A DNA stretch of 64,000 bases from Gammaproteobacteria bacterium (GTDB lineage Bacteria > Gemmatimonadota > Gemmatimonadetes > Longimicrobiales > Gaopeijiaceae): the NCBI GenBank assembly GCA_028819075.1, contig JAPPMM010000051.1, forward strand, positions 1 through 64,000, in the 5' to 3' direction. The notes under the pieces were generated by a model. That model did not search any database. It was not told where the DNA came from and saw only the letters and a list, made by a program, of their open reading frames with translations. The position numbers and the translations under genes are program-made. Positions 54,902 through 64,000 of the stretch are shown piece by piece. The number at the start of each line of letters is the position of its first letter. Within the stretch, counting starts at the first letter, position 1.

Positions 54902-55993
54902 ATGCTCCGTTTCGGCGCTTCCGGAGCCTTGCTCCTGCTGCTTTCGCTGTTAGCCGCGGGCGCGGAGGCTCAGACGCGGGTCCAGGCGGCTGAGGGTGGC
55001 TGGATCGGCATCCAGGTCGAAGGCCGCGCGCGGCCCGACGGTTCCACCCGCGTGATGATCGTGCGGGTGGACCGCGGAAGTCCCGCCGACCGGGCGGGGG
55101 TGCGTCCGTTCGATCTCCTGGTCCGTCTGGATGGGGCCGATGTCTCGCCGGAAGCCCTGGTCGAGCTGGGCGAGCGGCTTCGCCCCGGGCTTCCCGTCGA
55201 GCTCACCCTGCTGCGCGCAAACCGGGAGCGGACCCTGCGCGTGGTCGCCGGAACGCGGCCCGATCCCATGGATCCGGCCACGATGGAGGAGTTCACCGCG
55301 CGCGTCGACTCGGCGCGCCTGCAGATCCTGCGCATGGTGGACTCGCTCATGGCCGATACGACCTGGGCGAGAATTCGGACTGACATGGAGGCCGTCCGCC
55401 GGGCCATGGTCGAGCAGGCCGAGCCCACCGGCGAACTGGAAGCGGCCGCGGAGGTGATGGAGCGGGTACAGGAAATGATGGTGCGGGCCCGTGAGGCGAT
55501 GCGCTCCCAGCGTTTCGGTCCCCGGCCTCCGGGCGGGCCTCCCCCGGCACGTGTACGGATTACGGTCGACGAGACCGGGCCGGACGAGCGCGGAGGCCGC
55601 AGGGTGTCGCCCGCGCGCGGGCGCATCACCATCGACGGCAGTGGCTTCGGCGGACGCAGAGGCCCCGGAGGCCCGCCGCCTGGCGTTCGCTTCCGGTCTC
55701 CCTACCTGCTCGGTCACCGTTTCGTGGCGGGAGCCGAACTCGAGGTGGTGGAACCGGACGCTTCGGCCGGCATTGGGGGAAGCAGGCTTCGGGTCGTGCA
55801 GGTCGTGGAAGGCAGTCCCGCCTACCGCGCCGGCCTGGCGCCCGAGGACGTGATCGTGAGCATCGGTGGAGAGCCCGCAAGCAGCCTGACGGAATTCCGC
55901 ATCCGCCTGGGGCGGCTGATCCGCCGGGGTCGCCCGGAGATGCAGGTGGTGCGCGGCGACACGACCCTGGTGGTCATTCTGCCGCGACAGTAG
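54902..55993 (+). CDS. Secreted protein with two PDZ domains
   Basis: A 363-residue protein, signal peptide LLLLLSLLAAGAEAQ, with no visible catalytic triad. The N-terminal PDZ is about 32-115 (RVDRGSPADRAGVRPFDLLVRLDG), and the C-terminal PDZ about 275-360 (VVEGSPAYRAGLAPEDVIVSIGG). Between them lie a long helix (130-200) and an Arg/Gly/Pro-rich stretch. It is the third gene of the sigma/anti-sigma operon and could bind misfolded-protein tails and signal to the anti-sigma factor, by analogy with PDZ sensors; that is inference. Confidence 0.85.
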   Translation: MLRFGASGALLLLLSLLAAGAEAQTRVQAAEGGWIGIQVEGRARPDGSTRVMIVRVDRGSPADRAGVRPFDLLVRLDGADVSPEALVELGERLRPGLPVELTLLRANRERTLRVVAGTRPDPMDPATMEEFTARVDSARLQILRMVDSLMADTTWARIRTDMEAVRRAMVEQAEPTGELEAAAEVMERVQEMMVRAREAMRSQRFGPRPPGGPPPARVRITVDETGPDERGGRRVSPARGRITIDGSGFGGRRGPGGPPPGVRFRSPYLLGHRFVAGAELEVVEPDASAGIGGSRLRVVQVVEGSPAYRAGLAPEDVIVSIGGEPASSLTEFRIRLGRLIRRGRPEMQVVRGDTTLVVILPRQ

Positions 55994-56014
55994 GGAGCCT
56001 GGCGCCCCCCCGCC

Positions 56015-57235
<1,221 letters not shown>

Positions 57236-57254
57236 TTCGGATCTCCGGGCTGCC

Positions 57255-58937
57255 TCAGCGCCTTCCGCCGCGCGGGGTACCTCCTCCGAACGGGCTTCCG
57301 CCGCCCATCCGCTCGCGCATGCGGTCGATGAACTCCTGCTGCTGCGCCTGCAGCTGGGCCGCGCCGATGAGCGCCACCTCTTCACCCTCTTCGAGCCCGA
57401 CCAGCACCTCGGTATTGTCCCAGTCGTTCACGCCGATCAGGATGGGGCGCGGCTCGATGGTGCCGTCCGCGGAGACCACGAACGTGATCGCCGGTCGGGG
57501 CGCGCCCTCCTGTTCGCGACGGCCGGCAAACCCGCCGACGTCGACGCCCATGGGATCCATCATGCCCTGGCCCGCGGCGGGGCCCATTCCCATCATTCCG
57601 GCACCGTTGCCGGCCCCGGCGCCCAAGCGCCTGCCAGCACCCATTCCAGCACCGGCGTCAGCGCCCGCTCCAGGACGGCCAGTGCCCGCTCCAGGGTCTC
57701 CGTTCACAGCCGCTTCGGGACCGCCGCCGTTCTCCGCGCGGGCCTGCATCATCTGCTCGCGCATCTGCTCGCGCGAGATTTCCCCGCTCGCCAACTGATC
57801 GCGAAGCTCCTGCAGGCGGGCGTTTCCGTCCATCCCGCCCATCGGCCTCTGGCCCGCCATCATTCGCCCGGGGGCTCCATCCGGTGCCGCCATGAACCCG
57901 CCAGGCGCGCCGGAGCTGCCCGGCAATGAGGCACGCAGGTCTGCAAACACCGACCGATCCATCTCGATCGCGTCCGGATCCATCCCCAGCACCATCGCCG
58001 CGGGCGCCATCTCCTGGAACTGCACCAGCGCGTTGTTGGGGATGAGCAGGGCATTGGGTCGCTCGGCGACCAGGATTTCGACCTCCGCGTTCATGCCGGG
58101 CTTGAGCAGGCCGCCACGGTTATCGATCATCACGATCACCGCGAACATGGTCACGTTCTGCTGGACCTCGGCCTGCGGTTCGATCTTGTCGACGATTCCC
58201 GCGAAGGTGCGCCCCGGGAATGCTTCCACCGTCACCGTTGCGGTCAGGTCGGCCGAGATCTGTCCGACATCGGTCTCGTCCACCAGCGTGCGCACCTGCA
58301 TCTCGGCCAGGTTCGCCATCATGAAGAGGGTCGTGCCGCCGGATACGTTCTGCGACGCGGACTGGATGACCTGTCCCTCCTCGACGTTCTTCTGGATGAT
58401 GGTGCCGGCCATGGGCGCGCGAATGGTCACGTCGCTCAGGCGCAGCTCGGCCAGCTCCATGCTCGTGGTGGCCTTGACCAGGTTTGCCTGCGCGTTCGCG
58501 AAGTCCAGGTTGGCCGACTCGTGTTCCTGTTCCGTGATCACGCCGGATTCGAGGAGCAGGCGGGAGCGCTCCAGCTGGGCGGTCGAAATCTCCACCCGCG
58601 CCCGCGCCACGTTCAGGTCGGCTTCCGTCTGGTTGAAGTCGTTGCGCACGTCGCGCGGATCGATCTCCGCGAGCAGCGCGCCCGGCTCGAGCTCGTCCCC
58701 GGTGTCCACGTGCAGGCGCAGAATCTCTCCCGAGGCCTTGGACTTGACCTCCACGGTGCGCACGGGCTCCATCAGGCCGGTTGCCTCGGCCACCAGGCGC
58801 AGGTCGTCGCGCAGAGCCGGCATCGTCGTAAGGCCGGGCGCTTCTTCCACCGTGTCGGCGCCGTTGCAGGCCGCCACGGCCAGCAGTGCGAGAAGCCTTA
58901 CGCCTCCGTTCGTCAGTGCCTTGGTGCTCACGTTCAT
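57255..58937 (-). CDS. MacA/HlyD-type periplasmic adaptor lipoprotein with a large Gly/Ala/Met-rich insertion
   Basis: A 560-residue protein from ATG 58937, preceded by GAGAGGAA. The lipobox is VAAC with Cys24, so it is a lipoprotein rather than a membrane-anchored MacA. The usual modules are clear: lipoyl (SGEILRLHVDTGDELEPGALL), helical hairpin (about 100-165), second lipoyl half (IRAPMAGTIIQKNVEEGQV) and beta-barrel (235-300). Residues 305-480 interrupt the last domain. From 402 to 475 they are almost only Gly, Ala, Pro and Met, including MMGMG and GMMDPMG. The end (EVALIGAAQLQAQ) is again typical. Confidence 0.88.
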   Translation of the reverse strand: MNVSTKALTNGGVRLLALLAVAACNGADTVEEAPGLTTMPALRDDLRLVAEATGLMEPVRTVEVKSKASGEILRLHVDTGDELEPGALLAEIDPRDVRNDFNQTEADLNVARARVEISTAQLERSRLLLESGVITEQEHESANLDFANAQANLVKATTSMELAELRLSDVTIRAPMAGTIIQKNVEEGQVIQSASQNVSGGTTLFMMANLAEMQVRTLVDETDVGQISADLTATVTVEAFPGRTFAGIVDKIEPQAEVQQNVTMFAVIVMIDNRGGLLKPGMNAEVEILVAERPNALLIPNNALVQFQEMAPAAMVLGMDPDAIEMDRSVFADLRASLPGSSGAPGGFMAAPDGAPGRMMAGQRPMGGMDGNARLQELRDQLASGEISREQMREQMMQARAENGGGPEAAVNGDPGAGTGRPGAGADAGAGMGAGRRLGAGAGNGAGMMGMGPAAGQGMMDPMGVDVGGFAGRREQEGAPRPAITFVVSADGTIEPRPILIGVNDWDNTEVLVGLEEGEEVALIGAAQLQAQQQEFIDRMRERMGGGSPFGGGTPRGGRR

Positions 58938-58981
58938 TTCCTCTCCAGAGAATCCTGCTTCGCAGGCTGAGGTGTCATTGC

Positions 58982-59692
58982 TCAAACAGTCGCCGCCACC
59001 ATCGGCTCGTTCAGGAAGTCGCGCGCGACCAGGCCGTCGAGCAGATGAATCTGGCGCTGCGCGTACTGCGCGATGTCGTGTTCGTGCGTGACCACGAGGA
59101 TGGTCTGCCCCTGCCGGTGGAGGTCCACGAAGACCGACATGATCTCCTCGCTGGTGGTGGAGTCCAGGTTTCCCGTGGGCTCGTCGGCCAGCAGGATGGC
59201 GGGCCCGTTGACGAGCGCGCGCGCGACCGCCACGCGCTGCCGCTGGCCGCCGGAGAGCTCCGGCGGGCGGTGGTCCATGCGCAACCCCAGGCCCACCGTC
59301 TCCAGTGCCTCGCGGGCCCGTTGGCGCCGCTCGCGGGCGGAAACTCCGGCGTAGATGAGCGGCAGCTCCACGTTGTGCAGGGCCGTGGCGCGCGGCAGCA
59401 GGTTGAAGGTCTGGAACACGAACCCGATCTCGCGGTTGCGGACGTGGGCGAGCTGATCGTCGCTCAGGTCGCTCACGAGCTGCTCGTTCAGCCAGTACTG
59501 CCCCCGGGTGGGTGTGTCCAGACAGCCGATCAGGTTCATGAAGGTGGATTTGCCGCTGCCCGAGGGTCCCATGATGGCGACGAACTCGCCCCGGCTGATC
59601 TCGAGGTCGACGCGGCGAAGGGCGCGGATGGTCTCCGCTCCCAGGACGTAGTGCTTGGTCAGTCCGGACGTTTGGATAACAGGTCGGCTCAC
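58982..59692 (-). CDS. MacB/LolD-type ABC ATPase
   Basis: A 236-residue ATPase starting at GTG 59692, overlapping the TolC stop (GTGA). Walker [11 protein letters not shown]-loop FVFQTFNLL, signature [15 protein letters not shown], Walker [12 protein letters not shown] and H-loop VTHEHD are all present. It drives the permease at 56015. Compared with the other system's ATPase it is a separate family member with no Pro-rich tail. Confidence 0.94.
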   Translation of the reverse strand: MSRPVIQTSGLTKHYVLGAETIRALRRVDLEISRGEFVAIMGPSGSGKSTFMNLIGCLDTPTRGQYWLNEQLVSDLSDDQLAHVRNREIGFVFQTFNLLPRATALHNVELPLIYAGVSARERRQRAREALETVGLGLRMDHRPPELSGGQRQRVAVARALVNGPAILLADEPTGNLDSTTSEEIMSVFVDLHRQGQTILVVTHEHDIAQYAQRQIHLLDGLVARDFLNEPMVAATV

Positions 59693-60978
59693 AGTTCGCT
59701 CCCCAGAATCGCCTCCAGTTGCGCACGCGCGACCGCGTAGTCGTATCGCGCCGTAACCAGACCCGACTCCGCCTGCACGAGGGCGATCTGACTCGTGATC
59801 AGGTCGAGGATGGTCGCAACGGAGAGATCGAAGCGCTGCTGCACGACCCGGAGGTCCTCCTCCGCCACATCCCTCGCCTCGATGGCGATGGCGATGGCCT
59901 GCTCGGAGGTCCTCAGCGCGAACACCGCTCCATCCACCTGCGCGCGGACCAGAAGTCTGGCATCCTCCTCCTGTACGAAGGCAACGCGTTCCTGATTCTC
60001 GGCGCGCGCGATGTTCTGGTCGCGGTTGAAGCCGTCGAACACGTTGTAGCTGCCGGAGAGGCGAACATTCCACGAAGTCGTCCCGCCGTCGAAGGCGACT
60101 TCCCTGTTTGCCCAGCTGTAGCCGGACGAGACCCGGAGCGACGGGAATCGCGAGGCCCGGGAGGAACCGGCGGCTGCCGAGGCGGCCCGGGCGGCTGCGC
60201 GGGCGCTGCGTACGGCCGGCGAGCGCTCTTCGGCGAGGAGGAACATCTCCTGCTCGCTCAGAGCGAGCGGACTCGGGCCGAGATCGTCCGGAAGCTCGGG
60301 CATGACCGGCTCCGGCAACCCCACCTGCCGCCCCAGGGCGAAACGCGCCGCGCGGGTGGCGGCCTCCGCCTGAAGCACCGACTGCATCGCGTTCGCCACC
60401 TCAAGCCGGGCCCGCAGCGTGTCGGAGCGCGTCCCGGAGCCCAGCTCGGCGCGGCGACGCGTGTTGGCCAGGCTCTCCTCGGCCCGTTCCACGCTCGCCT
60501 GCGCCACTTCAAGAAGATCCGCCTGGCGCAGGGCGGCGAAGTACAGATCCTTGGTCTGCAGAATCACGCCGAAGCGTTGATTCTCCATGTCCGCTTCGGC
60601 GGCGGCGATATCCGCTCTCGCCCGATCCATGTTGGCGAAGCGCTGGCCACCGTTGAAGAGGCTGTACGACAGCGAGAGGCCCGCGTTATAGCTCTGGCTC
60701 GCGCCGACGACGGTGCGCTGGGTGGCCGCGTCGAACCGCTGGCTGCTGTTGGTCGAGGCGCCGGAGCTGAGGCTCAGGGTCGGGAGAAAGCCTCCCCAGG
60801 CGGCCCTGTGCGAGACGCCGGCGTTGTCCAGACCGGCCCGCGCCTGCGCCATCGACGGGTGCACCTGCAGCGACCTTGCGATCGCCTCGTCCAGCGTAAG
60901 CGGCTGCTGCGCCGAAAGGGTGCCCGCCAGGGCGAGCGCCGCGATGGCATGCGCGGAGAAGCGCCGCCAGTGCTTCAT
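59689..60978 (-). CDS. TolC-family outer-membrane efflux protein
   Basis: A 429-residue precursor. ATG 60978 is chosen because it overlaps the previous stop (ATGA); ATG 60993 would add five residues. The signal peptide is [19 protein letters not shown] repeats include [23 protein letters not shown] and [22 protein letters not shown], ending with [22 protein letters not shown]. It should form the outer-membrane duct of the MacAB-type exporter encoded downstream. Confidence 0.92.
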   Translation of the reverse strand: MKHWRRFSAHAIAALALAGTLSAQQPLTLDEAIARSLQVHPSMAQARAGLDNAGVSHRAAWGGFLPTLSLSSGASTNSSQRFDAATQRTVVGASQSYNAGLSLSYSLFNGGQRFANMDRARADIAAAEADMENQRFGVILQTKDLYFAALRQADLLEVAQASVERAEESLANTRRRAELGSGTRSDTLRARLEVANAMQSVLQAEAATRAARFALGRQVGLPEPVMPELPDDLGPSPLALSEQEMFLLAEERSPAVRSARAAARAASAAAGSSRASRFPSLRVSSGYSWANREVAFDGGTTSWNVRLSGSYNVFDGFNRDQNIARAENQERVAFVQEEDARLLVRAQVDGAVFALRTSEQAIAIAIEARDVAEEDLRVVQQRFDLSVATILDLITSQIALVQAESGLVTARYDYAVARAQLEAILGSEL

Positions 60979-61544
60979 ACTTTGCGTGACCATTCGCCCC
61001 CATCCCGTGCTCCCCCGTCCCTGTCCCCGTCCCCGCTGTCCCGCTGAGGGCCTTCCTGGTCGCCCTGTCGCCGGTCACGCTCGCCGTCGCGAGCTTCGGA
61101 CCGCGATCTCCCCCTTTCCCTTTCGTCCTCCAGTTCCCTGCGGCGGTCGAAATCGTTCAGCAGGGCGTCGTACTCGGCAGCCTGCTCCGGGGTGAGCACC
61201 GCCTTGATGGAGGAGCGCGTCGACTCGATCAACTCCCCGTACCCCGTCCGGTAGTCCGCCCGCAACTGCCGCATCATCATTCGCGACTGGCCTACGATCG
61301 AATCAACCTGAACCTGCTGCTCGGCGCTCAGTCCGACGCGCTCGACGATCAGGCCGCGACGGCGGGTCTCCCCTCCGCGATCCTCATCCGCCTCCTCCGC
61401 CGCCACGGCCGCAGGCGCGGTGGGCGCCCTGGGTTCTGCCTGAGCCGACGATGTCCTTGACCACACCAGGCCGAGAAGGAACCCGGCCACCAAGGTCGCA
61501 AAGAGTACGCCGCCGGCTGCTGCGCGGGTGTTGCGTGCGGTCAT
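60975..61544 (-). CDS. Spy/CpxP-like periplasmic helical protein with a charged tail
   Basis: A 189-residue protein from ATG 61544, six bases after GGAGG and one base into the upstream gene (TGATG). An N-terminal anchor or signal (GGVLFATLVAGFLLGLVW) is followed by a helical segment (73-130) containing LSAEQQVQVD and AVLTPEQAAEYDALL, which match the LTxxQ motif of Spy/CpxP chaperones. Residues 134-189 are extremely Arg/Asp/Glu-rich. It may sense misfolded proteins or metals and act on the sigma system; family assignment is moderate. Confidence 0.7.
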   Translation of the reverse strand: MTARNTRAAAGGVLFATLVAGFLLGLVWSRTSSAQAEPRAPTAPAAVAAEEADEDRGGETRRRGLIVERVGLSAEQQVQVDSIVGQSRMMMRQLRADYRTGYGELIESTRSSIKAVLTPEQAAEYDALLNDFDRRRELEDERERGRSRSEARDGERDRRQGDQEGPQRDSGDGDRDGGARDGGEWSRKV

Positions 61545-61948
61545 CACCAACCTCCCTCGATCGCGACCAAAAAGGCCACCTCGTCCACCTGATCGGCAAC
61601 GAGCACCGCCGGCAGCGGCTCGTCATCGACCCCGGACACCAGAGCTTCCTCAAGGGCGATGCCGGATCCGGGCGTCGTCTCGCCCGGTGCCAGCAGGGAG
61701 GCCATCGCTGCGGCCGCGACCACCGACGCCGGGACCAGCAATCTCCACCATGACGCCAGCACGTCGCCTACCGTCAGCCGGCGCGTCGCGCGCCGCCTGG
61801 CCAGCTCCGGACCCGCAAGGGCCATCACGCGGGCCTGGAATCGGGCCCAGTGGCCAGGGTCGGAGTGCCCGGGATCGAGTAGCTCCAGGGAGATTCTGCC
61901 TTTGTCGACCATGTCGCCATTCCGGCCTGATGTGGTTTGTCTGTTCAT
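61544..61948 (-). CDS. Single-pass membrane protein, likely anti-sigma factor
   Basis: A 134-residue protein directly after the ECF sigma gene (67-bp gap). The N-terminal part is cytoplasmic with a basic stretch (RRRATRRL), a membrane helix spans about 67-87 (SWWRLLVPASVVAAAAMASLL), and a short periplasmic end ends in VAFLVAIEGGW. No ZAS motif is seen. Position and topology suggest that it restrains the sigma factor. Confidence 0.6.
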   Translation of the reverse strand: MNRQTTSGRNGDMVDKGRISLELLDPGHSDPGHWARFQARVMALAGPELARRRATRRLTVGDVLASWWRLLVPASVVAAAAMASLLAPGETTPGSGIALEEALVSGVDDEPLPAVLVADQVDEVAFLVAIEGGW

Positions 61949-62015
61949 CTGAGTGTGTCGTCCGTCCAGCTACCTGTTCGTGTCTCTTGCCTGGATCCCG
62001 CGAGATTGCTTCCAG

Positions 62016-62546
62016 CTATGCGTCCGGCCTGAGGAGCGCTCGCAGCGACTTGCGCGCGTAGTGCAGATGCGAGCGTACCGTCCCCGCGGGGAGCCCGAGG
62101 CGCTGTGCGATCTCTCTGTGCTTCCATCCCTCCAGGTCGTGCAGCAGCACGATCTTCCTTTGTACTTCGGGCAGCTCTGCGAGCGCGCGGGCGAGTTCCT
62201 CGCGCAACTCCGACAACTGCGCCTCCTTCTCCGGCGTCGGGGTGCTGGAACGGGCGCTGAACGGAATCGGGTCCGTCGCCCGCAACGCCTCCCGGCGCAC
62301 GAGGTTGTTCGACCGGTTTCTCACGATCGTCATCAGCCAGCCCCCGAACCTGGCGGGGCTCCGACAATCGTCGAGACGTTCGAGGGCGACCAGGAAAGCT
62401 TCCTGGGCCGCGTCCTCCGCGTCTTCCGGCCGGCCGATCACGGAGAGAGCCACCAGAAATGCCGCCCTGCGATAGCGGGTTACGAGTTGCCCGAAGGCAT
62501 CCCCGTCCCCCGACCGGGCCAGTGCAACCAGCGTCGCGTCATCCAA
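62016..62546 (-). CDS. ECF-type RNA polymerase sigma factor of the exporter operon
   Basis: A 176-residue sigma factor beginning at TTG 62546. No in-frame ATG precedes it, and MDDATLVALARSGDGDAFGQLV reads as a normal ECF start. Region 2 has RPEDAEDAAQEAFLVALERL and FGGWLMTIVRNRSNNLVRR. Region 4 has LPEVQRKIVLLHDLEGWKHREIAQRLGLPAGTVRSHLHYARKSLRALL. It heads an operon with a membrane regulator, a Spy-like protein and a complete TolC-MacA-MacB exporter. An ECF binding site was not securely located in the 71 bp upstream. Confidence 0.88.
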   Translation of the reverse strand: MDDATLVALARSGDGDAFGQLVTRYRRAAFLVALSVIGRPEDAEDAAQEAFLVALERLDDCRSPARFGGWLMTIVRNRSNNLVRREALRATDPIPFSARSSTPTPEKEAQLSELREELARALAELPEVQRKIVLLHDLEGWKHREIAQRLGLPAGTVRSHLHYARKSLRALLRPDA

Positions 62547-62617
62547 GTGATCGTCGCCTCAACGAGAATGACACGTGGACATCGAACGTTGTTGAATGGC
62601 TGGCAGCCCACGGACTG

Positions 62618-63328
62618 CTAGCGCCGACGTCGTAGCCGGCTTCGGCGTTTCCGCCTGGTCTTGCCGGACCGGGGCCACTCGCGGGTGGCCTCCGCCAGCA
62701 GCGCCTGCCATTCGTCGGGGAAGAGTCCCCCAAGATCCCGGGCGGCCGTCAGAAACTCGCCGCGCGGCTTCTCCGCCTCGTTCCCGGCGCGAAAGAACCG
62801 CACCAGCATGAGCGCGGCGCCCGAATCGGCGATGACGCCGCTTCGCGCGGTCCCCGCCACGCGCGCGATCCAGGCCGTTCCCTCGGCGTCGGAGAATCCC
62901 CACTCGATTGACGCAGGTGCCGACCGGACGGTTGCTTCTTCAGGAGGCTCGCCACGACGCGAGGGACGCCCGCGTGCCGGCGCGGCCGGCCGAGGCGTGC
63001 CGCGCGCGGGCTTCAGGCGAGCCGGGGGAGGTGGCGACCCGGACGCGGGTGGCGGCGGGGCTCCGGAGCGCTCGGGCGGCGGAGCCGGCGGTCGCGCGGA
63101 CGGCGGCGAGGAAGGGCGGGCGGACGGAGGCGGCTTCTGACGGGCCGGAGAGGCGGGCGCCCCGGGGGGCGCTGGTCGAGGCGGGTCCGGCCGGTCCGCG
63201 GGCGGAGGGGCGGGACGGGCGGGAGGTGGAATCCCGGGTCGAGCCGGTGAGGATGACGGCGGTTCGGCGGACGGAGGGCGGTCCGGCCCGGCGCCGCCGG
63301 GCCCGTCCGGTGGCGACGGCGGTTTCAC
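62618..63328 (-). CDS. Proline-rich protein with an uncharacterised C-terminal domain
   Basis: A 236-residue protein whose GTG start at 63328 overlaps the HNH gene stop (GTGA). Residues 1-135 are low-complexity Pro/Ala/Ser/Arg (PPxP patterns). Residues 145-225 are an ordered domain: IEWGFSDAEGTAWIARVAGTA, DSGAALMLVRFFRA and FPDEWQALLAEATREWP, ending in an Arg-rich RKRRSRLRRRR tail. No known function was recognised. Being coupled to an HNH endonuclease suggests a DNA-associated role; this is inference. The Pro-rich part also gives a long open frame on the other strand, which I take as a shadow. Confidence 0.6.
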   Translation of the reverse strand: MKPPSPPDGPGGAGPDRPPSAEPPSSSPARPGIPPPARPAPPPADRPDPPRPAPPGAPASPARQKPPPSARPSSPPSARPPAPPPERSGAPPPPASGSPPPPARLKPARGTPRPAAPARGRPSRRGEPPEEATVRSAPASIEWGFSDAEGTAWIARVAGTARSGVIADSGAALMLVRFFRAGNEAEKPRGEFLTAARDLGGLFPDEWQALLAEATREWPRSGKTRRKRRSRLRRRR

Positions 63329-63900
63329 GCGCTGCCGGTCGACCGCACGGTCGACAGGGAGAGCGCCTTCAGGACCTCGTCTCCGTAGAACATGCGCACG
63401 TACTTGGCCTGAACCGGGGTAACGCTGCGCACAGCCCAGACCAGATGGACGTGGTTGGGCTCGGCGGGGATGGAGAGCAGACGCATGCCGGCCTCCGCGG
63501 GCGTCTTGTTGCCCTTGCGGTTGTTGCAGGGCGAGCACGCCGAAACCACGTTCGTCCACTGATTGCTCCCGCCACGGGAGATCGGCAGGATATGGTCGCG
63601 GGTCAGGAACTCGCGCGGCCGCAACCGATCGCGGTGGCGGCCGCAGTACTGACAGCAATAGTCGTCGCGCGCGAACATGAAGGTGTTGGTGACCTGCCGG
63701 CGGAAGCGCCGCGGCACGTGCACGAAGCGTACGAGGCGGATGACCGCGGGGAACGGGATGTTGCGGTGCTCCGAGCGGAACGCGCGCGCGTCTTCCGCCT
63801 CGAGGATCTCCGCCTTCGCGTCCAGCACCAGGCGCACTGCGCGCCGCGCGGGGACGATGGTCAGTGGCTCGTAGGAGGCGTTCAGCGCGAGGCAGCTCAT
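63325..63900 (-). CDS. HNH endonuclease family protein
   Basis: A 191-residue protein. The HNH core is DDYCCQYCGR, LTRDHILPISRGG and VSACSPCNNRKGNKTPAEAGM, with two CxxC pairs that bind a structural zinc and the His/Asn residues of the beta-beta-alpha metal site. The N-terminal part is a beta-rich extension (LALNASYEPLTIVPARRAVRLVL) typical of stand-alone HNH proteins found in many bacteria. The substrate and role (nicking, repair or defence) cannot be read from sequence. It overlaps its neighbours by ATGA and GTGA. Confidence 0.88.
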   Translation of the reverse strand: MSCLALNASYEPLTIVPARRAVRLVLDAKAEILEAEDARAFRSEHRNIPFPAVIRLVRFVHVPRRFRRQVTNTFMFARDDYCCQYCGRHRDRLRPREFLTRDHILPISRGGSNQWTNVVSACSPCNNRKGNKTPAEAGMRLLSIPAEPNHVHLVWAVRSVTPVQAKYVRMFYGDEVLKALSLSTVRSTGSA

Positions 63901-64000
63901 CGCGAATCCGGGGTTGCGGGACCTTCCCTGACCGCCGCCGGCCCGGCTCCGGCGTTTCCCGGGACGCGGCCGGCTACCTGACTGCGCAGGTGGCGGATGA
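63897..64000 (-). CDS. C-terminal end of an unidentified protein at the right edge
   Basis: An open frame on the minus strand runs in from the right edge and gives 33 complete codons before a TGA that overlaps the HNH start (ATGA). The peptide (starting IRHLRSQVAGRVPG and ending TPDSR) is Ala/Gly/Pro-rich without a recognisable motif. The overlap pattern supports it being a real gene end, but evidence is thin. Confidence 0.35.
   Translation of the reverse strand, partial: IRHLRSQVAGRVPGNAGAGPAAVREGPATPDSR

Noticed and set aside
63020..63330. A repeat or CRISPR-like pattern in the GC-rich stretch
   Set aside because: The repetition is an irregular Pro/Ala/Arg coding run of the Pro-rich gene, without constant spacers or repeats.

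Overview
The window is about 64 kb of very GC-rich bacterial DNA, densely coded on both strands. The gene content points to an uncultured-type Gemmatimonadota or a close relative: many secreted metallo- and serine peptidases (S9, M28, M29, M14, M24), TonB-dependent receptor and carboxypeptidase-regulatory-domain proteins, 6-bladed beta-propeller lipoproteins, BlaI/BlaR1, several ECF sigma factors and MacB-type ABC permeases. The phylum call is inference from gene families, since no rRNA gene is present. I see no tRNA, rRNA, CRISPR array or insertion sequence.

Layout. (1) 1-245: the 3' end of a tyrosine recombinase lies beside a secreted S9 peptidase gene that has lost its catalytic half. This looks like one end of an integrated element. 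(2) 1.6-15.4 kb: an M28 peptidase, a FitA/VapC-type toxin-antitoxin pair with what looks like a leaderless promoter, a Tat-exported amine oxidase, a large S9 peptidase, an M28 glutamate-carboxypeptidase-like enzyme, an M29-like lipoprotein, a DUF1028 lipoprotein and a membrane metallopeptidase. (3) 15.6-25.1 kb: a methionine/one-carbon cluster (metH, a homocysteine methyltransferase-MTHFR fusion, an APC transporter with Usp domains) followed by a class II photolyase. (4) 25.1-30.6 kb, minus strand: S9, M14 and M24 peptidases in one operon with a stand-alone MTHFR. (5) 30.7-35.2 kb: a regulatory-domain protein, a TonB-dependent receptor and a small secreted protein. (6) 35.4-40.2 kb: BlaI/BlaR1, a HEAT-like protein and a propeller lipoprotein. 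(7) 40.2-43.0 kb: a four-gene ECF sigma cassette. (8) 43.3-52.3 kb: an NtrC/NtrY-like two-component system followed by a TolC-permease-adaptor-ATPase export operon. (9) thrC, then an ECF sigma, zinc-type anti-sigma and PDZ cassette (53.6-56.0 kb). (10) 62.5-56.0 kb, minus strand: an ECF sigma-led operon encoding a Spy-like protein and a complete TolC-MacA-MacB exporter. (11) The right edge carries an HNH endonuclease and a proline-rich protein.

Most genes are secreted or envelope-bound, and the regulators (three ECF sigmas, BlaI/BlaR1, one two-component system) each sit beside envelope genes. This fits an organism that scavenges peptides and monitors its envelope. Translational coupling is very common, with seven GTGA stop/start overlaps plus several ATGA, TGATG and TAATG overlaps. 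I found no unmistakably new system. The most unusual points are a Glu-to-Gln change in the MTHFR half of the fusion enzyme, two near-identical sigma54-like promoters flanking a regulator whose GAFTGA loop reads GAFTDA, and a 16-residue tandem repeat at the end of BlaR1.
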